DNA from: Bacteroidota bacterium
Lineage (GTDB): Bacteria; Bacteroidota; Bacteroidia; Flavobacteriales; Weeksellaceae
Direction: 5' to 3'
NCBI GenBank assembly: GCA_018902795.1
Contig: JAHIQD010000002.1
Span: 124,001-188,000 of the forward strand
DNA: 64,000 nt
Shown here: piece after piece, positions 18,343-26,270 of the stretch
Numbering within the stretch: position 1 is the first letter of the stretch
Layout of the letters: each line of letters begins with the position of its first letter
The notes under the pieces: model-generated
The model's input: only the letters and a program-made list of their open reading frames with translations
What the model was told of the DNA's origin: nothing
Database searches by the model: none
Translations under genes and position numbers: made by a program

Positions 18343-20901
18343 TTAATTCTTAATAACTTTCACACTCGTGCTTTCTTTATCAGAATTAATTTTGATCATA
18401 TAAACTCCTTTTTCAAATGCACTGAGATCAATGGTTGAATTTTTAACCGCCTTGTCCAGATTAAAACTTTTAATCAGCTGTCCGGTGGCGGAGTACACCT
18501 GTGCGGTATTCAGTTTCGTTGCGGTGTTATTCTGGATGGTCAGCATTCCGGAGGTTGGGTTCGGGAATACCTGCACTCCGTTATTCATCCCTGCATGATC
18601 AACGGCAAGAATCGGAGTGGTACAGTTATACACATAAATCTCATCCAGATACCAGCCTTCAATACCGTTGCAGCCATCCGTTCCCATTTCAAACCTGAAT
18701 TTAATATTCGATCCGGATACGACACCGATTTTTGATAAGTCGATGACGCTCTGTCCCCAGGATCCGCCGAGCGAACCGCCATCGGTTCCTGTAAATGCTG
18801 CCTGGCCTTTCAGAGGATTGTCGTTGCTGGCCGTTCCGTCCAAAGTGGAGTTGTACCCATTCTGAGTGAATGCGGTTTTCGGAATTAAGGTCCACGCACC
18901 GCCGTTAAGGCTGTACTTGATATTTCCGCCATCCCATTTGGCTTCGGTCGCTACATAATGATTGAATGCCATCTCGTAGATCCCGGCAGTAAAAGTTGGG
19001 AAAGTAATGAGCGGACTTTCTAAGCGTAAAATACCGTTCTGCATACTGGTGGTACAGTTTCCGTTGATGGGGTCTGCACCGAAAATGGCTTTCCCGGTTC
19101 TTCCTTTTGGCAGGTTGCTTTTAACCGTCCAGTTTCTGTTCTCCCAGGAGGCAGGGTTAGTCGGCACGTTGTTTATGGTCCAGCTTCCGGTTCCGTTTTC
19201 CCAGGTTTCAGTGAACAGCGCTCCTGTCGTTGCACTTGCGCAAAGGGCCGGAGTGGGTTTTAAAAGCGGAGTATAATTACACTGAACTGCCGGTGAAGAC
19301 CTGAGCTGTACCGACAGAATTGCATTTTTAAGGTTCTGGAGATCTCCGGCAGCCCAGAACTGTCCGCTGAGGCCGGCAGGAACGGTGGTTGTTGACAGTC
19401 CCGGTAAATTAACGCCGATCAGATCGTTGGCTGAAGCTTCTAAAGCGTCTGCGAAAACAGCAAAATCACTGGTGGGAGTCAGATAGTTCTTCTGAGCCCT
19501 CCACCACAGATGCGCTGCCTTTACAAAGCCGACACCTGTAATGGTATAGCCGTTAAAGGTTCCGCCGTCTACCAGCAAAGCATAGAGGTGATTCGTCACC
19601 CCGGAATTGGTATGCACACCGCCCGAATCTGCAGTGCCGCAATAATAATACGTTGCGTCCAAGACTTTGTCCGGATTGCTGTTACAGCGCGGATTCCACA
19701 TGTCGCGGATGGGAGCTCCGAAAGCGGTGGCCTTCTCACCCATTTTCCATCTCTGACTGCCCGAACATGCGGTAGTAGTCCTTACAGAAACCACTTCGCT
19801 CTCATCCATATAATTATTAAAAAGATCAATGGTTTCTCCCCATACATCGGAATAGGATTCATTTAAGGCACCCGCCTGATACTGATAGATCAGCCCGCTG
19901 GTATATTCGGTATAAGCATGCCCCCATTCGTGTGCTACCACATCATCAGCAGCGGTACCGGTACAGTAGTTGGCAGTGGTCCCATTCCAGTTGGCGTTCG
20001 GGCAGTTGATACTCGGGTTGTTATTGATGGTCACCATCGATGCATCTGCGCTGTTGTAGGAAACATAATTAAATGCATTCTTGAAGAAATTATAGACGTG
20101 CTCAGCGGTGACGATTTCACTTTGCTGCCACTGGTCCAGTGCTCCGGGAAAAGCATCGCCTTCTTTCCATTTTAAGCTGGAAGCGTTGGTATTCACTTCA
20201 TACAGTTTCCGGTCGATAGGATGAATGCCGGTAAACTGCTCTACCAGTTCCCCGGTATGGGCGTCAATAAACAGAAATTCCCGCACATCGTTTTTGTTGG
20301 TTACTTCCACTTCATATGCCAGATATGGAATCACCTGTCCGCCCTGTACCAGATTTTTCGGGAAAATCAAAAGATTGTTCTTGCCGATCTGTAATGGGCT
20401 TCCCGAGCGGTTAAGGTTCTGCTGTTCCACTAAATTTTTAGCGGCGGCTTCTGCTTCAGAGGAAGAAATGGAAGCTTTGGTATTTACTTTAATATCAGAA
20501 ACGGTATTTCCGTTCAGCGAAGCCAGCTGGCCTTTCGCATTAAAATGGAATTTAAGCAGACCGTCATAAACGGGCAAGCCTTCAAAAGTCTGGCGGTAAA
20601 TGACATTTTTCAGTCCGTAATTGTCAGTGCTTTCTTCCGCAAAGACCATGTCTTTTGCGGACTTCAGATTGAAAACACTGATATTGGCCGTCAGAAACTC
20701 CTGTACCTTTGATCTGGCATCTCCTGCTTTCAGTTCCAGGCCTTCTGCGTTGGCGAATCTTATAAAGTTCGGGTTAGCAGTGCTTTTGCTGATACTCACC
20801 ACGGCACCGCCCTGCTGTTTCAGCTTTGTCATTTCCTTAGAGTCCTGCGCAAAACCACAGACATAAGACAAAGCTAAAACGAAAAATAGTGTTCTTTTCA
20901 T
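18343..20901 (-). CDS. Secreted M4-family metallopeptidase with T9SS type A signal
   Basis: 852 residues. The signal peptide is about 1-18. An FTP/PepSY-type inhibitory propeptide follows (about 40-215, with DNYGLKNVIYRQTFEGLPVY). The thermolysin-type catalytic domain has HEWGHAYTEYTSGLI (zinc His pair and catalytic Glu, near 325-330) and the third zinc ligand in GALNESYSDVWGE. Residues ~560-765 form an MAM/jelly-roll-like beta domain (FTETWENGTGSW). The end (VFPNPTSGMLTIQNN ... KGVYMIKINSDKESTSVKVIKN) is a T9SS type A sorting domain. Predicted: an extracellular protease activated by propeptide removal, used for protein degradation. Monocistronic, with its own promoter and terminator. Confidence 0.94.
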   Translation of the reverse strand: MKRTLFFVLALSYVCGFAQDSKEMTKLKQQGGAVVSISKSTANPNFIRFANAEGLELKAGDARSKVQEFLTANISVFNLKSAKDMVFAEESTDNYGLKNVIYRQTFEGLPVYDGLLKFHFNAKGQLASLNGNTVSDIKVNTKASISSSEAEAAAKNLVEQQNLNRSGSPLQIGKNNLLIFPKNLVQGGQVIPYLAYEVEVTNKNDVREFLFIDAHTGELVEQFTGIHPIDRKLYEVNTNASSLKWKEGDAFPGALDQWQQSEIVTAEHVYNFFKNAFNYVSYNSADASMVTINNNPSINCPNANWNGTTANYCTGTAADDVVAHEWGHAYTEYTSGLIYQYQAGALNESYSDVWGETIDLFNNYMDESEVVSVRTTTACSGSQRWKMGEKATAFGAPIRDMWNPRCNSNPDKVLDATYYYCGTADSGGVHTNSGVTNHLYALLVDGGTFNGYTITGVGFVKAAHLWWRAQKNYLTPTSDFAVFADALEASANDLIGVNLPGLSTTTVPAGLSGQFWAAGDLQNLKNAILSVQLRSSPAVQCNYTPLLKPTPALCASATTGALFTETWENGTGSWTINNVPTNPASWENRNWTVKSNLPKGRTGKAIFGADPINGNCTTSMQNGILRLESPLITFPTFTAGIYEMAFNHYVATEAKWDGGNIKYSLNGGAWTLIPKTAFTQNGYNSTLDGTASNDNPLKGQAAFTGTDGGSLGGSWGQSVIDLSKIGVVSGSNIKFRFEMGTDGCNGIEGWYLDEIYVYNCTTPILAVDHAGMNNGVQVFPNPTSGMLTIQNNTATKLNTAQVYSATGQLIKSFNLDKAVKNSTIDLSAFEKGVYMIKINSDKESTSVKVIKN

Positions 20902-20920
20902 AAAATATAATGATTTTTAG

Positions 20921-20928
20921 CAAATATA
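20921..20928 (-). promoter_or_regulatory. -7 promoter element of the M4 peptidase gene
   Basis: TATATTTG on the minus strand, perfect TAnnTTTG, 19 nt before the ATG at 20901; predicted leader about 13 nt. No clear -33 TTG. Confidence 0.55.
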
Positions 20929-21057
20929 ATGCATTGTAGGAAAACTGAAACATTTAATTTAAAAAAATCATAGAAACATTGGTTTTATGATAAATTTATA
21001 CACCTATTGATACAGAAAACACATCTGCCAAAGACTCAGCAGATAATCTCCTGAGTA

Positions 21058-21089
21058 TTGAATTCACTGAAAAGAATTCTCTATTTTTG
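21058..21089 (+). promoter_or_regulatory. Promoter of the Smr-domain gene
   Basis: TTG at 21058-21060, 21 nt spacer, then TATTTTTG (21082-21089), a good Bacteroidota promoter. Predicted start about 21096. This places the TTG codon at 21058 upstream of transcription and supports the ATG at 21112 as the true start. Confidence 0.65.
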
Positions 21090-21111
21090 CATCTTCTATA
21101 CAGTTTCCAAA

Positions 21112-21606
21112 ATGAAAATAGGCGATAAAGTTTCTGCCATCGATGATGATTTAAAAGGCGTGATCACTTCTGTGAAAGGCGACACGGTCGTGCTTAAAGA
21201 CGAACACGGCTTTACGCACCAGTTCATCAAAAGTCAGGTGGTACTTCAGAATCCGGATATTTATGAGGAAGTCAGCACCGTTCAGAAACCTGAAATTTTA
21301 AAGCCTGTGTCTAAAAAACACAATAGGAAACATTTGGTGCTGGATTTACATTTTGAGCATCTGGTGAAAAACCCGTCGGAGTATGATGCTTTTGAAAGGA
21401 TTTTTATTCAGAAAGAGAAATTGATGGATACCCTCAGTTTCTGCCGCAAAAACAATCTCAAAAAACTGGAGATCATCCATGGAATCGGCGACGGCGTCTT
21501 ACAGAAAATGGTGTACGACTACCTGAACGGCCAGACAAATATTGAGTTTGAAGACCATGATTTTTTCTATCATCAGAGGGGAAGCGTGATGGTTACTTTT
21601 CGGTGA
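21112..21606 (+). CDS. Smr-domain protein (MutS2-like C-terminal domain)
   Basis: 164 residues from the ATG at 21112 (chosen because the promoter -7 element lies inside the longer frame that begins at a TTG). N-terminal ~60 residues form a small beta-rich domain (KIGDKVSAIDDDLKGVITSV, GDTVVLKDEHG). The C-terminal Smr domain has LVLDLHFEHL (about 75-84) and the hallmark LEIIHGIGDGVLQKMV (about 122-137). Smr domains bind or cleave nucleic acid, in MutS2 and in stalled-ribosome rescue factors; the Bacteroidota stand-alone form with this N-terminal domain is not well characterised. Monocistronic. Confidence 0.82.
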   Translation: MKIGDKVSAIDDDLKGVITSVKGDTVVLKDEHGFTHQFIKSQVVLQNPDIYEEVSTVQKPEILKPVSKKHNRKHLVLDLHFEHLVKNPSEYDAFERIFIQKEKLMDTLSFCRKNNLKKLEIIHGIGDGVLQKMVYDYLNGQTNIEFEDHDFFYHQRGSVMVTFR

Positions 21607-21746
21607 CCCTAAAAACGCGCTAGGAAAAAATCTGTATAATCTGTGGAAACCTTCCATCTTTCAGCTTCCAGAAAATATAAGCACTACTGACAATCTTATT
21701 TTTAACCAGATGGAAGCTGGAAGTTTGAAGCTGGAAGTTTGTACAG

Positions 21747-21890
21747 ATTTTCCCGGAAGCTATTTCTTGCAGTCCACCTCAACCACAGAGTGCACAGAGT
21801 TTTCACGGAGCGCGCGGAGATTTTATGAACTGTCAACGCAGCTTCCTTTTTTATTCTTGTGAATACCTTAAAAAGGCTTTTGTCACTTTA
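21747..21890 (+). repeat. AACCACAGAG element, copy A
   Basis: Unit beginning TTCTTGCAGTCCACCTC, then AACCACAGAGTGCACAGAG, TTTTCACGGAGCGC, GGAGATTTTATGA and ending near GGCTTTTGTCACTTTAACGG. Similar to copies B (21942-22084) and C (24505-24632, inverted). The ends AACCACA and TGTGGTT (in copy B) are complementary. Just left of it (21708-21740) AAGCTGGAAGTTTG is directly repeated twice. Confidence 0.8.
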
Positions 21891-21900
21891 ACGGTAAAAA

Positions 21901-21942
21901 CCATTAACAGCAGTTGTCTCTCAGTCTTAATCTTCAGCCTTA
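21901..21942 (+). repeat. Direct repeat, first copy (second copy encodes the RsmD tail)
   Basis: CCATTAACAGCAGTTGTCTC followed by TCAGTCTTAATCTTCAGCCT recurs at 22088-22130, where it encodes the last residues and stop codon of rsmD on the minus strand. Confidence 0.85.
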
Positions 21943-22084
21943 CTTTGCAGTCCACCTTAACCACAGAGTGCACAGAGGTTTTCACGGAGCGCACGGAGAT
22001 TATATGAGATGTCATAACGCTCCCTCCTTTATGGTCTTTTTGAGTAGATAAAAAACAAAGAGCTTTTGTGACTTTGTGGTTGGA
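21942..22084 (+). repeat. AACCACAGAG element, copy B
   Basis: GCAGTCCACCTTAACCACAG, AGTGCACAGAGGTTTTCACG, GAGCGCACGGAGAT, ATGAGATGTCATAACGC, TTTTTGAGTAGATAAAAAAC and the end GCTTTTGTGACTTTGTGGTT. It is the most complete copy: about 140 bp with complementary ends AACCACA/TGTGGTT. No coding capacity. Together with copy A and the 42-bp repeat it fills the 508-bp gap 21607-22114. Confidence 0.82.
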
Positions 22085-22114
22085 ATACCATTAACAGCAA
22101 TTATCCTCTCAGTC

Positions 22115-22720
22115 TTAATCTTCAGCCTTATCCTTAATCTCAACCTTATCCTCAGCCTCCACATCATTGGCCTTAAAGAAAGAGAAGCTTACGTTTCCGT
22201 ATTTTCTGGTATCCAGAAGATTGGGATGCTGCAGTTTGGTTCTGCTCTGATGTTCGAGGATGAAAATGCCGTTGTCTTTTAAAAATCTGTTATTTAAAAC
22301 CAGGGAAATCAGTTCACCGTATTTTTTTTCGTCCGTTTCAAACGGCGGATCAGCGACCACCATTTCGTAGGTTTTGCGGTTTCTGTTTTTCTTCAGGTAT
22401 TCAAAAACATCGGCGCGCTGCACGTTGACCTGAAGGCTCATGTCGAGTTCGGAAGCGGTAGTATTGATAAATGCTGAATGTTTCGGATTCATTTCCACGG
22501 AGGTTACATCATTGCATCCCCGTGAGGCGAACTCCAAAGAAATAGATCCGATGCCCGCAAACAGATCGAGTACGGAACTTGCGCCCATGTCGAAGCTGAA
22601 ACGGCTTTCTATAATGCTGAAAAGGGCTTCTTTCGCAAAATCAGTGGTGGGTCTTACATCAAAATTTTTCGGGGCAGAAATTCTTTTGGATTTCCATCTT
22701 CCGGAGATGATTCTATACAT
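22115..22720 (-). CDS. rsmD: 16S rRNA (guanine966-N2)-methyltransferase
   Basis: 201 residues. The N-terminal MYRIISGRWKSKRISAP and RPTTDFAKEALFSII are typical of RsmD. SAM-binding motif DLFAGIGSISLEFASRG (about 52-68) and catalytic VVADPPFETD (about 121-130) are intact. It methylates G966 of 16S rRNA during 30S assembly. The normal enzyme ends around SFSFF; here about 18 further charged residues (ANDVEAEDKVEIKDKAED) are encoded by intergenic repeat DNA that recurs at 21901-21942, and the stop codon lies in the repeat. It was probably in one operon with DUF3822 before a repeat-bounded unit separated them. Confidence 0.92.
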   Translation of the reverse strand: MYRIISGRWKSKRISAPKNFDVRPTTDFAKEALFSIIESRFSFDMGASSVLDLFAGIGSISLEFASRGCNDVTSVEMNPKHSAFINTTASELDMSLQVNVQRADVFEYLKKNRNRKTYEMVVADPPFETDEKKYGELISLVLNNRFLKDNGIFILEHQSRTKLQHPNLLDTRKYGNVSFSFFKANDVEAEDKVEIKDKAED

Positions 22721-22785
22721 AGTTGCTGGGTGCTGGGTGTTAAGTGTTGGATGTTAGGTGTTGGATGCTGGATGTTGTCGGATGT
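22721..22785 (+). repeat. Left terminal repeat array of four-helix-bundle unit 1
   Basis: Tandem TGCTGGGTG/TGTTGGATG units running from the rsmD start codon to just before the stop of the four-helix-bundle gene. They are the inverse of the CATCCAGCA units at 23260-23296. Confidence 0.85.
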
Positions 22786-22786
22786 T

Positions 22787-23140
22787 TTAAAGGAGTTTGT
22801 TTCTGAAAGCGATAATATGATTCATTAACCGGTAAGATTCAGCGTACAACTGGTCAAAGATTTCCTGATTGATATAACTTCGGTATTTTGCCTTGTAGAG
22901 GCAGGTTACAATTTCTGAAATGGAGCGGATGGAATAGCCTAAAAATTTTCTGAATTCCGGATTGCTCTGAAGGACACTGCCTTCAGAAATATTTAAAGCG
23001 ACAGAATCCACTGCCCTTCGGATTTGAGAGGTCAGGTTAAATCTTTCCTCAATGGGAAACGCTTTTGACATATTAAAAATTTCTTCTCCAAAAGTCATTG
23101 AGTCCTGCCAGATAATCAGTTTTTCAAATTTAAAGCTCAT
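22787..23140 (-). CDS. Four-helix bundle protein (23S rRNA intervening-sequence protein family), unit 1
   Basis: 117 residues, normal length. FEKLIIWQDSMTFGEEIFNM opens the protein, and FPIEERFNLTSQIRRAVDSVALNISEGS is the hallmark of the S23/IVP four-helix bundle family (TIGR02436), which also includes homologues of Avd of diversity-generating retroelements. Family members are basic-faced helical bundles found in 23S rRNA intervening sequences; their molecular job is unsettled. This copy lies between rsmD and DUF3822, separated from both by iterated TGCTGGATG-type repeats that are inverted relative to each other. A second, diverged copy with different flanking repeats is at 26271-26639. Confidence 0.88.
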   Translation of the reverse strand: MSFKFEKLIIWQDSMTFGEEIFNMSKAFPIEERFNLTSQIRRAVDSVALNISEGSVLQSNPEFRKFLGYSIRSISEIVTCLYKAKYRSYINQEIFDQLYAESYRLMNHIIAFRNKLL

Positions 23141-23147
23141 GGTGATA

Positions 23148-23296
23148 GTTGTTTGTGTTGAGTGCCGGGTGTCTGATGCTGGGTATTTGGTGTTAGATAC
23201 AGTTTTTTAAAATCAGTTTTGTTTCAGAAGAAAAGCGGGCTTTTCATACGGTTGCATCCTCTGACATCCAGCATCCTACATCCCTCATCCCAACAT
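23148..23296. repeat. Right terminal repeats of four-helix-bundle unit 1
   Basis: TGAGTGCCGGGTG, TGATGCTGGGT (23158-23190, same orientation as the left array) and CATCCAGCATCCTACATCCC (23268-23287, inverted relative to the left array), running up to the stop codon of the DUF3822 gene. Confidence 0.8.
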
Positions 23297-24004
23297 TACA
23301 AAGTTTTTCTTCGGAATATTATCGTAAACAATTTTTAAATGCTTCACAAATTTCTTCAGCTCTGAGATGAAAGTTTCATTTTCAGTGGTTTCTCCGTAGA
23401 CTAAAAAGTGGGTTTCATTAATTCCGAAACCGATCTTGCTTAAAGTGAACATGATGAAATAAAGAAAATCAACCTCCGAATTCACATCCAGATTGTTATA
23501 TAGGACGACTTTCTTTTGGTCCAGCGCAAAAAACTCGCACTGATGATGGTACAGATTGATGTGGATTTCCTTCTGGTTTTTCGCAGTGATGGCGTTGAGA
23601 AATTTTTCGCCGGAGAAATTAAAATTCGTGGGAAGCTTTACATTTTTGATCTGCTGATAATCGGTTTTTGGGAAAGTATAATAAAACTGAACCCCAAATT
23701 TTTTGTTCACCGAAAGCATCAGTTCTTCGTTTTTCTCATCCACAGGCGCGTTAAAAGCAATCAGGTCATACCCCAAACTGTGTTCTGAAAACCCTTCAGG
23801 CATCAGGGTAAAGTGATTTAATGCAGAAATAACTGCAATCTCTCTAAATTTTTTCTCCGCCAGGATCTCACCGAGTTTTTCGGAAATAAACTGTTCAGAA
23901 CTTTCTTCACTGACAAAAAAAGCCTGTTCCTCCAAAACGTTTTTGTTTTTGGAAATCTGGTACTGTAAACCATCTTTTGTAAAAAGAAGAGAAAGCTTGT
24001 GCAT
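23285..24004 (-). CDS. DUF3822 family protein
   Basis: 239 residues, full length for this Bacteroidota family. It has two related halves of alternating beta strands and helices (SLLFTKDGLQYQISKNKN at the start, EIHINLYHHQCEFFAL in the second half), which suggests an actin/ASKHA-like duplicated fold; I see no ATP-binding motif. The gene commonly neighbours rsmD, as here, hinting at a link with ribosome biogenesis, but no function is established. Its stop codon lies inside the repeat array of the unit inserted before rsmD. The -7 element is at 24021-24028. Confidence 0.8.
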   Translation of the reverse strand: MHKLSLLFTKDGLQYQISKNKNVLEEQAFFVSEESSEQFISEKLGEILAEKKFREIAVISALNHFTLMPEGFSEHSLGYDLIAFNAPVDEKNEELMLSVNKKFGVQFYYTFPKTDYQQIKNVKLPTNFNFSGEKFLNAITAKNQKEIHINLYHHQCEFFALDQKKVVLYNNLDVNSEVDFLYFIMFTLSKIGFGINETHFLVYGETTENETFISELKKFVKHLKIVYDNIPKKNFVMLG

Positions 24005-24020
24005 AATTTTTTATCGTGAG

Positions 24021-24028
24021 CAAATTTA
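24021..24028 (-). promoter_or_regulatory. -7 promoter element of the DUF3822-rsmD genes
   Basis: TAAATTTG on the minus strand, 17 nt before the ATG at 24004; predicted leader about 10 nt. Confidence 0.5.
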
Positions 24029-24138
24029 ATAAAAAAAACAGGAGTCCGTTTCGGTATTGGAAAATAATGATGAACCGTATGATTCAGATCATCAGTTCAA
24101 GCCATAAAAATACTTACTTTTACTTAAAATTATTCAAA

Positions 24139-24468
24139 ATGAAAAACGCGGTATTGATATTCTTCCTTTTTATTGGGATCAGCATGTTTTCTCAGTCCAC
24201 GCAGAAAGTTCAGGTTGTGGAAGCCTCCTGCGGACAGTGTCAGTTTAAAATGAAAGGAAAAAAGGGCTGTGATTTGGCAGTAAGGATCAATGGGAAATCT
24301 TATTTTGTCGAAGGGACAAAAATTGATGATCACGGCGACGCCCACTCGAAGGAAGGGTTTTGCAATGCCGTCAGAAAAGCCGAAGTGACCGGAGAAATAA
24401 AAGGAGACCGATTCGTTGCGACTTCATTTAAACTGCTGCCGGAGGAAAAACAAGGTGACCGGAAATAA
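24139..24468 (+). CDS. DUF6370 family secreted protein
   Basis: 109 residues from the ATG at 24139, which begins a clear signal peptide (MKNAVLIFFLFIGISMFSQS). The frame extends upstream, but the added part lacks a signal sequence, so this start is preferred. The mature domain has paired cysteines (CGQCQFKMKGKKGC) and a small beta-barrel-like pattern (GKSYFVEGTKIDDHGDAH, FVATSFKLLP) as in DUF6370. The spacing resembles a metal or redox site, but that is inference. Monocistronic, divergent from DUF3822. Its 3' side is followed by repeat DNA. Confidence 0.75.
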   Translation: MKNAVLIFFLFIGISMFSQSTQKVQVVEASCGQCQFKMKGKKGCDLAVRINGKSYFVEGTKIDDHGDAHSKEGFCNAVRKAEVTGEIKGDRFVATSFKLLPEEKQGDRK

Positions 24469-24473
24469 TTGCA

Positions 24474-24632
24474 GGATGTTGGGTGATGGATGTTTGACGC
24501 TCCTTGTTTTTGCCTACTCAAAAAAAACATAAAGGAAACCGCGTTGACATCTCATAAAATCTCCGTGTGCTCCGTGAAAACCTCTGTGCACTCTGTGGTT
24601 AAGGTGGACTGCAAGAAACAGCTTCCGGAAAA
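24474..24632 (-). repeat. Repeat DNA after DUF6370: TGTTGGGTG array and inverted AACCACAGAG element, copy C
   Basis: GGATGTTGGGTGATGGATG (24474-24493) belongs to the TGCTGGATG family. 24505-24632 is the complement of elements A and B: CTCCGTGTGCTCCGTGAAAA, CCTCTGTGCACTCTGTGGTT, AAGGTGGACTGCAAG, GCTTCCGGAAAA. So three copies of the AACCACAGAG element lie within 3 kb, two direct and one inverted. Confidence 0.83.
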
Positions 24633-24662
24633 CCTGCATCAACTCCCGGCTTCCAGCCCGCC

Positions 24663-25493
24663 CTAAAGCACTTTCAGTTCGAGATCAATGGTTTTTCCGA
24701 AGAACTTCTTGGAAATCTTTTCGAAGTTTTTCGTTAAATCTGAAAGGTAAAACCGGTACTGAGGTTTTGGATTTTTCTCATTCAGCAGATGATGCTTTTC
24801 CAGAATGATTTTCAGCTGGTTGGCCACAATATTCGGTGAATCGATCACGCGGACGCGGTTGCCGTAATACTGCTTGATCTCATCGATGAGCAAAGGATAA
24901 TGGGTACAGCCTAAAATCAGGGTTTCAATATTCTTCAGTTTGCTGTTGCTCAGATAATTGTAAATAATGGAATGGGTAATCGGATGGTTTTTGAAACCTT
25001 CTTCAATGGCAGGAACCAAAAGCGGCGTTGCCAGTTCATCCACTTTGATAAATTTATTGTGTTTGCGGATTGATTTTTTGTACAGTCCGGAATTGACCGT
25101 TGCTTTTGTGGCAATCACCCCTACATTCGTGTGAATTTCGTAAGACACTTTTTCCGCCACCGGATTGATCACGTCGATCACCGGAACTTTTTCCGCCACC
25201 AGATCCAACACTTCTTTCAGCGCATTTGCCGTAGCCGAATTACAGGCAATCACGATCGCCTTACAGTTTTTTTCCAGCAGAAAACTGGTGATTTTTGTGG
25301 AATATCCCACAATGGCCTCCCTGGATTTTTCACCGTAAGGAAGATGTTTGGTATCACCGAAATAAATAAGGTCTTCGTTGGGAAGCAACCTTTTGATTTC
25401 CTTGGCCACTGTTAAACCTCCAACTCCCGAATCGAAAATCCCGATCGGCTGATTGGCGGAGAGATGGCTGAAATCCTGCTTTTTCTTTTTCAA
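24663..25493 (-). CDS. murI: Glutamate racemase
   Basis: 276 residues. IGIFDSGVGGLTVAKEI (18-34), the first catalytic Cys in AIVIACNSATANAL (about 85-98), the second in LILGCTHYPLL (about 192-202). It converts L-glutamate to D-glutamate for peptidoglycan in the cytoplasm. The start appears to be TTG: there is no in-frame ATG upstream before a stop at 25508, none within the first 60 codons, and the -7 element at 25509-25516 leaves no room for a longer form. ddl, another wall-precursor gene, lies 1.8 kb upstream on the same strand. Confidence 0.95.
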   Translation of the reverse strand: MKKKKQDFSHLSANQPIGIFDSGVGGLTVAKEIKRLLPNEDLIYFGDTKHLPYGEKSREAIVGYSTKITSFLLEKNCKAIVIACNSATANALKEVLDLVAEKVPVIDVINPVAEKVSYEIHTNVGVIATKATVNSGLYKKSIRKHNKFIKVDELATPLLVPAIEEGFKNHPITHSIIYNYLSNSKLKNIETLILGCTHYPLLIDEIKQYYGNRVRVIDSPNIVANQLKIILEKHHLLNEKNPKPQYRFYLSDLTKNFEKISKKFFGKTIDLELKVL

Positions 25494-25508
25494 GGGGAAA
25501 AATTTTTA

Positions 25509-25516
25509 CAAAAATA
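25509..25516 (-). promoter_or_regulatory. -7 promoter element of murI
   Basis: TATTTTTG on the minus strand, ending 15 nt before the TTG start codon at 25493; predicted start near 25502, so the leader is about 9 nt. Confidence 0.5.
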
Positions 25517-25592
25517 AGGTTTTTGAATGAATCCTGAATACGGTCTCAGGAGAGTTTAACTGAGGTTCTGCTGAGAAAAACCGTTTACTTTT

Positions 25593-26228
25593 CTACATTT
25601 CAGAACTTTCCGCGGAATCGTAAAATTTCGGCATCTGCCAGTGGTATTTTACGGCCAGAGTCCGGATGGCTACGATCAGAAGAATGGTGGAAATCTGAAC
25701 CAGCGTATAGGACAGCCTGCTGTAATTGATCAGCAGAAGAAAAACGCTTCCTCCCACAATACAGGCCGTCGCATAAATCTCTGTGCGGAAAATCAGCGGA
25801 ATTCTGTTCAGTAAAATATCGCGGATAATCCCTCCGAAACAGCCGGTTATGGTTCCCAAAGTCAGACAGATTAAAGGATGCAGGTCCGCGCTGAGCCCCT
25901 TCTGAACACCCACAATGGTGAAAAGTCCCAGTCCGAAACTGTCGAAAATAAAAAGAGTAACCTTGAATTTTTTTTCTACGGATTTAAAAACCATAGAAAC
26001 GATACAGGTGATAAAAATAACAGAGCACATCACCAAATCGCGCATCCAGAAAACCGGAACATCAAGAAGCACATCCCTTACGGTTCCGCCGCCTACCGAG
26101 GTGATGAAAGCAATGATTAAAACCCCGAAAGGATCCAGGCGTTTCTGCATCGCCGCGAAACTTCCCGACATCGCAAAAGCAACTGTACCAAGCAGTTCTA
26201 TAAGCAGATTTAAATTTTCGTGAACCAT
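25593..26228 (-). CDS. TRIC-family (UPF0126/YadS-like) cation channel protein
   Basis: 211 residues from the ATG at 26228; a TTG at 26237 would add three residues but sits in repeat DNA. It has about seven membrane segments in two similar halves, each with the glycine-rich hallmark: SVGGGTVRDVLLD (about 44-56) and GCFGGIIRDILLNR (about 130-143). This duplicated structure is that of prokaryotic TRIC trimeric K+-permeable channels in the inner membrane. The physiological role in bacteria is not established. Its upstream neighbour is the second four-helix-bundle unit. Confidence 0.9.
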   Translation of the reverse strand: MVHENLNLLIELLGTVAFAMSGSFAAMQKRLDPFGVLIIAFITSVGGGTVRDVLLDVPVFWMRDLVMCSVIFITCIVSMVFKSVEKKFKVTLFIFDSFGLGLFTIVGVQKGLSADLHPLICLTLGTITGCFGGIIRDILLNRIPLIFRTEIYATACIVGGSVFLLLINYSRLSYTLVQISTILLIVAIRTLAVKYHWQMPKFYDSAESSEM

Positions 26229-26231
26229 ATT

Positions 26232-26270
26232 GATCAATCAGTAATGAGTAATGAGTAATAAGTAATTAAA
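26232..26270 (+). repeat. Left terminal repeat of four-helix-bundle unit 2
   Basis: AATGAGTAATGAGTAATAAG followed by TAATT: a 7-8 bp unit iterated three to four times. The sequence AATGAGTAATAAGTAA pairs with the complement of the right array (15 of 16 positions). Confidence 0.85.
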
